Positions 34,690 through 43,533 of a stretch of 64,000 nucleotides of DNA are shown here, one piece after another. Below the pieces are notes generated by a model. That model was not told where the DNA came from and ran no database searches. It was given only the letters and a program-made list of their open reading frames with translations. Position 1 is the stretch's first letter, and each line of letters starts with the position of its first letter. Position numbers and translations under genes: made by a program. The stretch is taken from positions 2,728,501 to 2,792,500 of the forward strand of contig NZ_CP108514.1 in NCBI RefSeq assembly GCF_035989305.1, written 5' to 3'. The stretch is from Streptomyces sp. NBC_01233. GTDB lineage: Bacteria; Actinomycetota; Actinomycetes; Streptomycetales; Streptomycetaceae.

Positions 34690-36227
34690 CGGTGGGCGGT
34701 GGCGCGGCCGAGGAGCAGGCAGACCAGGACGGCCAGGACGGCGGCGGCGGTGCCCGCCACCACCAGCTGGACGGCCCGGGGCTGGCCCAGCCCGGTCAGC
34801 AGGGCCAGGCTCTGGGCGACGGCGGCCGAGGCGCAGACCGCGGCGGCGGGCCGGACCGCTCCGAAGGACTGCAGGAGCAGCCCGGTCCACATCACCGCCC
34901 CGAGCAGCAGCAGGGTGGCGACCCGGATCCCGGTCAGGCCGGGGGCGCCGGGCCACAGGAGGGTTCCGGCCAGGCCGAGGAGGAGCAGCACCGCCAGGTA
35001 GACGGCGAGGCACCGGGCCAGCGTCCCGAGCATCCGCTGCCGGAAGGCGCCGGGCGAGCGGGCTCCCTGGAGCCCGGAGAGGCTGCCGCTGCGGAAGCGG
35101 TGGAGCAGCCATTCGGCGGGACCCATGCTGAGGGTGAGGGCCACCGCCGAGGGGGCGGCGACCGCTTCGGCGGGGCCGCCGGCGAGCACCTCCCCGAGGG
35201 CGGCGTACAGCACGAGCAGACCGGTGCCGAGGCCGAAGACCCCGTACGGCACGGAGTCCCCGAGCCGGGGCCCGCGGGCCGCGATCTCCTCCTCGGCGCC
35301 GCGCAGCATCTGCCAGCGCACCGGGCCCTTGCCGGGCCGGCGCACCGCCCAGCCGCGGACCCGGAGCACGGCGGCCCGTATCCCGTCGGCCAGCGGCAGT
35401 TCCCGTACGGCCAGGGTGCAGGCGGCCAACAGGGACACCACGAGCAGCGTGACCCGTACCGGCACGGGCAGGTCGACGAAGAGCGCGAGCAGCGCCCCGA
35501 CCGCCATCGGGCCGAGTGCGACGAGCAGCACCCGCTCCCGGCCGAGGACCAGCAGGACGGTCGCGGCCCCGACGTAGAGGGCCTGTCCGGCGGCGAAGGC
35601 GTACGAGAACGGCGGCCCTCCGGGCACGGCCAGCGCGGCGGCGGTACCGAGCAGGGATCCGGCGGGGGCGCCGACGAGCAGGGTGCGCCCGGCGGCTGCC
35701 CGGTCGCCGAGGCCGAGCCAGGAGTAGGCCCGGTGGGACAGGGTCTGGTCCCAGACCCAGCCGATGAGCGCCCCGGCGAGCAGGGTGAGCGTCCCGGCCG
35801 GCAGGCCGAGCCGGTCCTGCGGGCCTTCGAGGAGGGGCGCGCCGAGGAGGTAGGCGAGGCCGGGCAGGGCGAAGATCACTCCGCGCAGCAGGCAGGCGGT
35901 GAGGGAGACCTTCCAGGGGTCGGGGGCGGCGCCCGGGTCCGGGAAGGAGCGGGAGACTCTGGCGTAGAGCTCCTCGGCGAGGCTGAAGGAGTCGTGCCGG
36001 CCGTAGGTGAGCCGGATGTGTTCGTCCGTCATGCCGTCGGATTCGAGGATGGCGGCGATCTCGTCGGGGTGGACGGCGGCGGAGACGAACGCGCCGAGGC
36101 GTTCGGCGAGTTCGTCCATCGGGTCGGCGGCCGGGCGTGGGCCGTCGCGGCGCGGGCGCGGGATGGCCGGGAGCGTGTCGGCGCCGGAGTCCGCGCCGGG
36201 CGGCTTGAGCCAGAGGGATCCGCTCAC
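34686..36227 (-). CDS. Polytopic membrane protein of the exopolysaccharide locus (12 TM)
   Basis: The 513-aa protein has a cytoplasmic N-terminus of about 120 residues (with AERLGAFVSAAVHPDEIAAIL and HIRLTYGRHDSFSLAEELY) then about twelve transmembrane helices. It sits directly after the GT4 gene (GTGA overlap, GGGAG seven bases before), the position of PelG in Pel operons. I do not see clear PelG sequence similarity, so a transporter or flippase role rests on topology and context. Confidence 0.8.
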   Translation of the reverse strand: MSGSLWLKPPGADSGADTLPAIPRPRRDGPRPAADPMDELAERLGAFVSAAVHPDEIAAILESDGMTDEHIRLTYGRHDSFSLAEELYARVSRSFPDPGAAPDPWKVSLTACLLRGVIFALPGLAYLLGAPLLEGPQDRLGLPAGTLTLLAGALIGWVWDQTLSHRAYSWLGLGDRAAAGRTLLVGAPAGSLLGTAAALAVPGGPPFSYAFAAGQALYVGAATVLLVLGRERVLLVALGPMAVGALLALFVDLPVPVRVTLLVVSLLAACTLAVRELPLADGIRAAVLRVRGWAVRRPGKGPVRWQMLRGAEEEIAARGPRLGDSVPYGVFGLGTGLLVLYAALGEVLAGGPAEAVAAPSAVALTLSMGPAEWLLHRFRSGSLSGLQGARSPGAFRQRMLGTLARCLAVYLAVLLLLGLAGTLLWPGAPGLTGIRVATLLLLGAVMWTGLLLQSFGAVRPAAAVCASAAVAQSLALLTGLGQPRAVQLVVAGTAAAVLAVLVCLLLGRATAHR

Positions 36228-37759
36228 CACAGGCTCCCGTCGGCGGCGAGTTCGCGGTACCAGGGGTCGGCGAGCCGCTGGGTCCAGCTGTCGCCGGCGT
36301 GGACGGGCAGCACGGGCTGGCCGGCGAGTTCCCGGTAGATGTGCCGGAAGCCGTCCACGGATTGGTGGAGGGTGAACTTCTCCACCACCCGTTTGCGGGC
36401 CAGCCGGCCGAGCTCGGCGCGGCGTTCGTCGTCGCGGAGCAGGGCGAGGGTGGCGCGGGCCATGGTCTCGGGCTCGCGCGGCGGGACGACCAGGCCGGTG
36501 TCGCCGACGGCCTCGCGGACCCCGCCGACGTCGGTGGAGACGGTGGTGCGTCCGCAGGACATGGCCTCGATGATGCTGAAGGGGAAGCCCTCGCTGATGC
36601 TGGAGAGCATCACGATGTGGCCGGCCTCGTAGGCCCGGGCCACCTGCTCGATGCGGCCCTCGTACGTGATCCCGTCGCTCACCCCGAGTTCGGCGGCGAG
36701 GTTCTCCAGCCGGAGCTTGTACTCCTCGCAGCCGGCCGGGACCGGCCCGAAGAGGCGCAGCCGCAGGGCGGGCAGTTCCTCGCATATGAAGGCGTAGGCC
36801 CGGATGAGCGTTTCGAGGTCCTTGATGGGGTCGATGCGGCCGCACCAGCTGAGGGTGGGCACGTCCGGTTCGGGGCCGGCCTCGGGGAAGGCGTGCGGGT
36901 CGACGCCGTTGTAGACGGTGCGGATGCGATCGGAGTCGGCGCCTCCGCGCTCCTCCCAGCGGCGGTTGTACTGGTTGCACGGGGTGATCAGGTCGGCCTG
37001 CCGGTAGCCCTCGGTGTTGAGCTCGCGGTAGAAGCCGAGCATGAGCGCCTTGACGGGCCAGCGCTGTCCGGCGCTGCGGTAGCCGAGGTAGCGTTCGCGC
37101 AGGTAGATGCCGTGCTCGGTGAGCAGGAAGGGGACCCCGTCGAGGTGTTTGGCGGCGAGGGCCGGGAGGGTGGCGAGGCCGCTGCTGACGGCGTGGGCGA
37201 CGCTGTCGGGCGGGATCCGTACGCCGAGCGGGCGCAGCGCGTGTTCCAGCAGGTCGGTGGCGGTGAGCGCGTCGTGGATGGTGGGCTCGGCCGCGGCGGT
37301 GGTGAGGCCGGGGCGGGTCCATACGGTCATCAGCAGCCGCAGGACCGATTCGGAGCGCAGGGCCGGGGCCAGTTTTCCGGCCCGGGCGAGGATGGCCAGT
37401 TCGCGCAGGGCCGCGGAGAATCCGTGCCGGGCGGGGCCGCCCGCGGGGTCGAGCAGGGAGAGCAGGAAGGCCTCGTAGACCTCGGTGAAGCGGCGGTGGG
37501 CCTTGCCGCGCAGGGCCGAACGGCGGCCGAGACGCCCCTTTGACGGGGGTGGACCCCACAGCGGGAAGGCGGTGTGCCGGTAGACGTTGCGCGGCAGTTC
37601 CCAGGTGACCGGCTCTCGTCCGGAGCCGGTCAGGGCTATGACGTTGAAGTCGACCTCGGGCATCCCTCGTACCAGTTGGTCGCACCAGGTGCTGACGCCC
37701 CCGTGGACGTGCGGGTAGGTGCCTTCGGTGAGCATGGTGACGTGACGCCCATGACTCAT
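36224..37759 (-). CDS. PelF-like GT4 glycosyltransferase (DUF3492 + GT4)
   Basis: The 511-aa protein starts with a DUF3492 domain (MLTEGTYPHVHGGVSTW, 9-25), diagnostic of PelF-type enzymes, and ends with a GT4 domain whose EX7E motif is EGFPFSIIE (390-398). PelF is the cytoplasmic polymerase that uses UDP-GalNAc/UDP-GlcNAc. It is the first of four genes joined by 4-base overlaps. The deacetylase gene lies 127 bases upstream on the same strand. Confidence 0.93.
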   Translation of the reverse strand: MSHGRHVTMLTEGTYPHVHGGVSTWCDQLVRGMPEVDFNVIALTGSGREPVTWELPRNVYRHTAFPLWGPPPSKGRLGRRSALRGKAHRRFTEVYEAFLLSLLDPAGGPARHGFSAALRELAILARAGKLAPALRSESVLRLLMTVWTRPGLTTAAAEPTIHDALTATDLLEHALRPLGVRIPPDSVAHAVSSGLATLPALAAKHLDGVPFLLTEHGIYLRERYLGYRSAGQRWPVKALMLGFYRELNTEGYRQADLITPCNQYNRRWEERGGADSDRIRTVYNGVDPHAFPEAGPEPDVPTLSWCGRIDPIKDLETLIRAYAFICEELPALRLRLFGPVPAGCEEYKLRLENLAAELGVSDGITYEGRIEQVARAYEAGHIVMLSSISEGFPFSIIEAMSCGRTTVSTDVGGVREAVGDTGLVVPPREPETMARATLALLRDDERRAELGRLARKRVVEKFTLHQSVDGFRHIYRELAGQPVLPVHAGDSWTQRLADPWYRELAADGSLW

Positions 37760-37786
37760 ACGGTGTGTCCCCCCAGGACGGAAAAG

Positions 37787-37822
37787 GGGCCGGCGCCCGT
37801 GGGTGTGCGGAGCGCCGGCGCT
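37787..37822 (-). terminator. Weak hairpin between deacetylase and pelF-like genes
   Basis: GCCGGCGC pairs with GCGCCGGC across a 15-base loop. It may attenuate rather than end transcription, so the two genes could still form one unit. Confidence 0.4.
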
Positions 37823-37886
37823 GGGTGTTACTCGTGGCGGCTTGCGGGTCGGACGGTCGGCTGAGCAGCGTGAGCGTGACGGGCGG

Positions 37887-39914
37887 TCAGCTGGGCAGCT
37901 TGAGCGTGACGGCGCTCTGCAGCAGTTCCGGAGCGGCCCAGGCGGAGCGGCTGCCGGCGTACGCGGTGCCGAAGTCGGCGGTGCCGAGCAGCATCTGCTT
38001 CTTCGTCCCGGTGGGGGCGGTGACCGGGGCGACGACTCCGGACGGCGCCTTGACGGTGACGGTGGTGCCGATGCGGTAGGCGGTGACCTTGCCGTCCGCG
38101 AGCGCCTTGTCCCAGGCGGCGCGGCGCTGGAGCTCGACGCCCGTGTCCTTCATGGACTGGTTGACGATTGGCGCGCTGGGCGCGTAGAGGGTGCGGTAGG
38201 TGTCGAGGACCTGGTCGAGCACGGGGTAGAGGGTCCGGTCTTCGGCCAGGTTGGCCTGGTGGACGTAGTGCGGCCGGGGGTCGTTGGCCAGCACGTGGCG
38301 CAGGGCGGTCCGGGCTTCCTGCGGGACGATGTACTGGAGGTAGCCGGTGTTGACGTCGAGCGCGGCCGGCAGGCAGGTGGAGGTCCCCGGGTTGTCCTCG
38401 CAGGCGCCGCTGCCGCCGGCGGCGCGGCTGGTGTAGATCCAGTTGTACTCGTCGGCCATCTCGGCGTTGGTGCCCGTGTTGTAGTACACGTTCATCGGGT
38501 GCCGGGGGACGGTGAGGGCCGCGCCGACCGCCCGCTGGGCGGGCTCGCGGGAGTTGTCGCTGCCGGCCCGCTTGACCCCGGTGTCGGCGAGGGCGCCGGC
38601 CAGGTTGGGGTTGTCCACGGGCTGCTGCGGTGCGGTCTTGAGGCCGGAGTGCTCGCCCGTGACGAGCTCGCTCCTGTCGGTGGCGATGCCCTTGGAGGCG
38701 GCCCAGTTGTTGTTGTCGCGGATCTGGGCGGCGATGTCGGCGCGGCTCATGTACTGGACGACGCCCTGGGCGTTCTTCGTGCACGTCCAGGGGACGACGG
38801 CGGTGTTCTGGACGCAGCCGAGGAACGGGTGGGTGTAGGTGTGGTTCATCCAGCGGTACTTGGCACGGTCGGCGACGAGCTGGGCGGTCAGGGCGTCGAC
38901 CCCGCCGTTCTCGGCCTTCCACTCCTCGCCGGCGCCCCCGTTGAAGAGCATGTCGAGCTTGAAGTTCTTGGACGTCTGCCACTGTGCCGCGTACACGGCG
39001 TCGGCGGCGGTCATCCGGATGGTGCTCTCCTTGCCCTCTCCGCCCGCGCAGGCGTAGTCGCCCGGCGTGCAGTTCAGGTCCTTGTTCCAGCGGGCGTCGG
39101 GGGCGAAGACGTCGTCGACGTGGACCGCGAGGTAGTTGCGGCTCTGGCCGAGGTGGACCCCCTGGGTCAGCCAGTCGACGATGCCGCGGGCCAGCAGCCG
39201 GAACTGCTGCTGGTACTGGTTGTAGCCGAAGGTGACGACCAGTTCGTTGCGCCCGTCGTGGGTGTACTGGCCGACGAGCGAGGCCCGCCCAGAGCCGACG
39301 GGGGCGTCGAGGTAGCTGGTGTAGCCGGGGCGCGGCTTGCCCATGAACCCGAAGCTCTCGGGGACGAGGGCGGAGTTGTCCTCGAAGGTGACCTGTCCGC
39401 CGAGGTAGGCGAAGGGTCCCGCCTTGCCGGCCGGGGTGACCGCGGCCTGGGTGCCGTCGAGCTGGCCGCTGTAGCCGCCGTTGTCGGTGTACTCCAGCCC
39501 GACGCCCGGGTGCGACCAGGTGTAGGCGTCGACCTGGCGGATCCCGTACGTCGTCTCGTACGCGGCGAGCGCGGCCATCTCGGCCGAGCCCTCGCCGAAG
39601 GGGTTCTCGTTCGGCAGGACGACGCCCTGGTACTTGGCGCGCGGCCGGCCGTCGAGCGTGTCGCTGAGGAACGCCGCGTTGATGACCGGGCGGCTCGCAC
39701 TGCCCAGCTCGACGCGGGTGTACGGGACTCCGGTGTCCCGGAGCTCCGCGGTGACCGCCTGGACCGAGCTGCCGCCGTCGTCGACGACGAGCACCTTCAG
39801 GTCGATCCGCGGCGCCTCGACCGCCTGAGCGGTCGAGGCGGGTACTGCCACGGACACCAGGGCTGCGGCAGCCATGACGGCGGCAAGCCTGTTCATCCGA
39901 TTCTTGTTGACCAT
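37887..39914 (-). CDS. Secreted NodB-type polysaccharide deacetylase (Agd3/CE18-like)
   Basis: A Sec signal peptide (about 7-32, cleaving near AQAVEA) leads a 675-aa exported protein. The N-terminal part (about 35-250) looks like a Rossmann/carbohydrate-binding module; the catalytic part holds the metal Asp pair in HVDDVF (267-268) and the HxxxH motif HTYTH (358-362). Size and layout resemble the fungal galactosaminogalactan deacetylase Agd3. The start at 39914 follows GGGGGGAAAGG by seven bases. It would de-N-acetylate the polymer made by the downstream genes, which is inference. Confidence 0.87.
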   Translation of the reverse strand: MVNKNRMNRLAAVMAAAALVSVAVPASTAQAVEAPRIDLKVLVVDDGGSSVQAVTAELRDTGVPYTRVELGSASRPVINAAFLSDTLDGRPRAKYQGVVLPNENPFGEGSAEMAALAAYETTYGIRQVDAYTWSHPGVGLEYTDNGGYSGQLDGTQAAVTPAGKAGPFAYLGGQVTFEDNSALVPESFGFMGKPRPGYTSYLDAPVGSGRASLVGQYTHDGRNELVVTFGYNQYQQQFRLLARGIVDWLTQGVHLGQSRNYLAVHVDDVFAPDARWNKDLNCTPGDYACAGGEGKESTIRMTAADAVYAAQWQTSKNFKLDMLFNGGAGEEWKAENGGVDALTAQLVADRAKYRWMNHTYTHPFLGCVQNTAVVPWTCTKNAQGVVQYMSRADIAAQIRDNNNWAASKGIATDRSELVTGEHSGLKTAPQQPVDNPNLAGALADTGVKRAGSDNSREPAQRAVGAALTVPRHPMNVYYNTGTNAEMADEYNWIYTSRAAGGSGACEDNPGTSTCLPAALDVNTGYLQYIVPQEARTALRHVLANDPRPHYVHQANLAEDRTLYPVLDQVLDTYRTLYAPSAPIVNQSMKDTGVELQRRAAWDKALADGKVTAYRIGTTVTVKAPSGVVAPVTAPTGTKKQMLLGTADFGTAYAGSRSAWAAPELLQSAVTLKLPS

Positions 39915-40260
39915 TTCGGCCTTTCCCCCCGCAGGCATCCCTCGACACGGCCCATGGCGGATGGCCGGGCCGGGGAGGCTCTGTGGAAATCATGCAAAGG
40001 AACCCCGAGTCCCCTTGCGAGAGTGGACCGAGTCTCTCGGACCTCGTCAGGTCTACGAGGCAAACCTGGAGCAGAGTCCACGGATGGGTGAACCCGGCAG
40101 CCTCTTGATCGAACAACTTGCCAAACCTTCGAGTGGCGTGCGGGCGAGCCCGTACGCGTAGGCTCAATTTCTGGCGGCCGTCGGGCCCGAATACGATCGC
40201 TACGGATGGCCGTCCACCCACTCGGCCCACACACACAAACGGAAGCGAGACTTCACCACC
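39915..40260. other. Divergent intergenic region, deacetylase / pepA
   Basis: This 346-base region carries the 5' ends of both genes. TACGAT at 40192 (plus strand) and TAGGCT at 40159 are possible -10 hexamers for pepA. No riboswitch consensus, long palindrome or small gene could be supported. Confidence 0.5.
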
Positions 40261-41796
40261 GTGACTGCTCTGACTCTCAGCACTGCCGGCGCGGCGACGC
40301 TCCGCGCCGACGCCCTCGTCGTCGGCGTCGCGAAGGGCCCCAAGGGCCCGTTGGTGGCCGCCGGCGCCGAGGCCGTGGACAAGGCGTACGACGGTAAGCT
40401 CGCCGGCGTCCTCGAAGCGCTCGGCGCCTCGGGTGCCGAAGGCGAGATCACCAAGCTGCCGGCTCCGGCAGGCCTCAAGGTCCCGGTCGTGCTGGCGGTG
40501 GGGCTCGGCTCCGTCCCGGAGAAGGACGAGTCGTTCGACGAGGAGGTGCTGCGCCGCGCCGCCGGCGCCGCCGCCCGCGCGCTGCACGGCAGCAAGAAGG
40601 CCGGCTTCGCCCTCCCGCTGGAGGACGCCTCGGCCGTCACCGCCGTCGCCGAGGGCGCGCTGCTGGGCGCGTACGCGTTCACCGCCTACCAGGGCGGCGA
40701 GAAGAAGGCCGGCAACGGCAAGGACTCCGGTCCGAAGCAGCCGCTCGCCGAGGTGACCCTGCTGGGCGCCAAGCCCCGCGACAAGGAGCACAAGGCCGCC
40801 TCCGAGCGCGCCGCGGTCGTCGCGACCGAGGTCAACGTCGCCCGTGACCTGGTGAACACCCCGCCGAACGACCTGACCCCCGAGGCCTTCGCCGCGGTCG
40901 CCTCCGCGGCCGCGAAGGAGAACGGCATCAAGGTCCAGGTGCTGGACGAGAAGGCCCTGGTCAAGGGTGGCTACGGCGGCATCATGGGCGTCGGCAAGGG
41001 CTCCGAGAACCTGCCGCGCCTGGTGAAGCTCACCTACACGCACCCCAAGGCGGAGAAGACCCTGGCCTTCGTCGGCAAGGGCATCACCTACGACTCGGGC
41101 GGCATCTCCCTGAAGCCTGCCGGCCACAACGAGACGATGAAGTGCGACATGGCCGGCGCCGCCGCCGTCTTCGCCTCCGTCGTCGCCGCCGCGAAGCTGG
41201 GTCTGCGGGTCAACGTCACCGGCTGGCTCGCGCTCGCCGAGAACATGCCGTCCGGCTCGGCCACCAAGCCGGGTGACGTCCTGCGCATGTACAGCGGCAA
41301 GACCGTCGAGGTCCTCAACACGGACGCCGAGGGCCGGCTGGTCCTCGGCGACGCGCTGACCAAGGCCTCCGAGGACAACCCGGACGCGATCGTCGACGTC
41401 GCCACCCTGACCGGTGCCATGGTGCTCGCCCTCGGCGACCGCACCTTCGGGATCATGGCGAACGACGACGCCTTCCGCACGTCGATCCACGAGATCGCCG
41501 AGGAGGTCGGCGAGTCCTCCTGGCCGATGCCGCTCCCCGCGGAGCTGCGCAAGACCATGGACTCCCCCACCGCCGACATCGCGAACATGGGCGTCCGCAT
41601 GGGCGGCGGCCTGGTGGCCGGCCTCTTCCTGCAGGAGTTCGTCGGCGAGGGCATCACCTGGGCCCACCTCGACATCGCCGGCCCGGCCTTCCACGAGGGC
41701 GCGCCGCACGGCTACACCCCCAAGGGCGGCACCGGCTCGGCCGTGCGCACCCTGGTGCGGCTGGCCGAGCGCACCGCCACGGGCGACCTGGGCTGA
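40261..41796 (+). CDS. pepA: Leucyl aminopeptidase (M17)
   Basis: The 511-aa cytosolic enzyme removes N-terminal residues from peptides. The two-zinc site is visible as GKGITYDSGG and the signature NTDAEGRLVLGDAL. The N-terminal half is the variable M17 N-domain. It starts at a GTG and is monocistronic, ending at a strong hairpin. Confidence 0.97.
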   Translation: MTALTLSTAGAATLRADALVVGVAKGPKGPLVAAGAEAVDKAYDGKLAGVLEALGASGAEGEITKLPAPAGLKVPVVLAVGLGSVPEKDESFDEEVLRRAAGAAARALHGSKKAGFALPLEDASAVTAVAEGALLGAYAFTAYQGGEKKAGNGKDSGPKQPLAEVTLLGAKPRDKEHKAASERAAVVATEVNVARDLVNTPPNDLTPEAFAAVASAAAKENGIKVQVLDEKALVKGGYGGIMGVGKGSENLPRLVKLTYTHPKAEKTLAFVGKGITYDSGGISLKPAGHNETMKCDMAGAAAVFASVVAAAKLGLRVNVTGWLALAENMPSGSATKPGDVLRMYSGKTVEVLNTDAEGRLVLGDALTKASEDNPDAIVDVATLTGAMVLALGDRTFGIMANDDAFRTSIHEIAEEVGESSWPMPLPAELRKTMDSPTADIANMGVRMGGGLVAGLFLQEFVGEGITWAHLDIAGPAFHEGAPHGYTPKGGTGSAVRTLVRLAERTATGDLG

Positions 41797-41816
41797 CGGC
41801 CCGGATGTGAGACGTG

Positions 41817-41852
41817 ACGCACCTCGGGCCCCCTTCAGGGCCCGGGGTGCGT
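41817..41852 (+). terminator. Terminator downstream of pepA
   Basis: A 15-bp stem with one G-U pair (ACGCACCTCGGGCCC arm) closes a 6-base loop, 20 bases after the pepA stop. Confidence 0.85.
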
Positions 41853-42091
41853 TCGGCTTATGGCGAAACATCGGGGAACCGTATGTTTCTACGCATCGGT
41901 AACCCTCACCTCGGACAGAAGCTCCGTCCACAGTCCGGGCCCGGCGTCCCGCGTTCCCCCGACAAATGCGAAGATGGGTTCTCGGCAGGACAGGGCCCCC
42001 ACCACAGGGCCGAAGAAACAAGCGGCCGATTACCAGCCGCCGCCCGGTCACAGAGGACCGGTGCCCGGCGCACATGCATGGAGGACGTGAC

Positions 42092-43480
42092 GTGGCGAAC
42101 GACGCCAGCACCGTTTTCGACCTAGTGATCCTCGGCGGTGGCAGTGGCGGTTACGCCGCGGCGCTGCGCGCATCCCAGCTGGGTCTGGACGTTGCCCTGA
42201 TCGAGAAGAACAAGCTCGGTGGCACCTGCCTGCACAACGGCTGCATCCCCACGAAGGCTCTGCTGCACGCGGGCGAGATCGCGGACCAGGCTCGTGAAGC
42301 CGCCCAGTTCGGTGTCAAGGCCTCCTTCGAGGGCATCGACATCGCGGGTGTCCAGAAGTACAAGGACGAGGTCATCTCGGGCCTGTACAAGGGCCTGCAG
42401 GGCCTGGTCGCCTCCCGCAAGGTGACCTACATCGAGGGAGAGGGCCGCCTCTCCTCCCCGACTTCCGTCGACGTGAACGGCCAGCGCATCCAGGGCCGCC
42501 ACATCCTGCTGGCGACCGGCTCCGTGCCGAAGTCGCTGCCGGGCCTGAACATCGACGGCAACCGCATCATCTCCTCGGACCACGCGCTGGTCCTGGACCG
42601 CGTGCCCGAGTCCGCGATCGTCCTGGGCGGCGGCGTCATCGGCGTCGAGTTCGCCTCGGCGTGGAAGTCCTTCGGCTCGGACATCACCGTCATCGAGGGC
42701 CTCAAGCACCTCGTGCCGGTCGAGGACGAGAACAGCTCCAAGCTGCTGGAGCGCGCCTTCCGCAAGCGCGGCATCAAGTTCAACCTCGGCACCTTCTTCG
42801 ACAAGGCCGAGTACACGGAGAACGGCGTCCGCGTGACGCTGGCCGACGGCAAGACCTTCGAGGCCGAGGTGCTCCTGGTCGCGGTCGGCCGCGGTCCGGT
42901 CTCGCAGGGCCTGGGCTACGAGGAGCAGGGCGTCGCGATGGACCGCGGCTACGTCCTGGTCGACGAGTACATGCAGACCAACGTGCCGACCATCTCGGCC
43001 GTCGGTGACCTCGTCCCGACCCTCCAGCTCGCGCACGTCGGCTTCGCCGAGGGCATCCTGGTCGCGGAGCGTCTGGCCGGTCTCAAGACCGTCCCGATCG
43101 ACTACGACGGTGTCCCGCGCGTCACCTACTGCCACCCCGAGGTCGCCTCCGTCGGCATCACCGAGGCCAAGGCCAAGGAGATCTACGGCGCGGACAAGGT
43201 CGTGGCCCTGAAGTACAACCTGGCGGGCAACGGCAAGAGCAAGATCCTTAAGACCGCGGGCGAGATCAAGCTCGTCCAGGTCAAGGACGGTGCCGTGGTC
43301 GGCGTCCACATGGTCGGTGACCGGATGGGCGAGCAGGTCGGCGAGGCCCAGCTGATCTACAACTGGGAGGCTCTGCCGGCCGAGGTCGCGCAGCTCATCC
43401 ACGCGCACCCGACCCAGAACGAGGCGCTCGGCGAGGCCCACCTGGCCCTGGCCGGCAAGCCGCTTCACTCCCACGACTAA
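42092..43480 (+). CDS. lpdA: Dihydrolipoamide dehydrogenase (E3)
   Basis: E3 (462 aa) reoxidises the lipoyl arm of E2 and reduces NAD. The FAD motif [10 protein letters not shown], redox disulfide [16 protein letters not shown] motif [11 protein letters not shown] and the C-terminal His-Glu pair in [11 protein letters not shown] are all present. The GTG start has GGAGG nine bases upstream. The E2 gene follows after 53 bases, so they are likely cotranscribed. Confidence 0.97.
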   Translation: MANDASTVFDLVILGGGSGGYAAALRASQLGLDVALIEKNKLGGTCLHNGCIPTKALLHAGEIADQAREAAQFGVKASFEGIDIAGVQKYKDEVISGLYKGLQGLVASRKVTYIEGEGRLSSPTSVDVNGQRIQGRHILLATGSVPKSLPGLNIDGNRIISSDHALVLDRVPESAIVLGGGVIGVEFASAWKSFGSDITVIEGLKHLVPVEDENSSKLLERAFRKRGIKFNLGTFFDKAEYTENGVRVTLADGKTFEAEVLLVAVGRGPVSQGLGYEEQGVAMDRGYVLVDEYMQTNVPTISAVGDLVPTLQLAHVGFAEGILVAERLAGLKTVPIDYDGVPRVTYCHPEVASVGITEAKAKEIYGADKVVALKYNLAGNGKSKILKTAGEIKLVQVKDGAVVGVHMVGDRMGEQVGEAQLIYNWEALPAEVAQLIHAHPTQNEALGEAHLALAGKPLHSHD

Positions 43481-43533
43481 TCGTCACGGGCGCGACGACC
43501 ACTTCCGCACATTCGTTAGGAGCAACTGAAACC

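Noticed and set aside
37803..40091. 762-codon plus-strand frame opposite the deacetylase
   Set aside because: It is Val/Gly/Asp/Arg-rich with no motif, and the signal peptide and catalytic residues are on the other strand.
39915..40260. Possible c-di-AMP (ydaO) or cobalamin riboswitch between the deacetylase and pepA
   Set aside because: Short matches such as GGGTGAACCC occur, but the conserved core pieces could not be placed in order on either strand.
37828..42111. 1427-codon open frame on the minus strand across the deacetylase, pepA and lpdA 5' region
   Set aside because: It is a GC-skew shadow frame with Arg/Gly/Ala-rich translation, no start signal, and it lies over well-identified genes on both strands.
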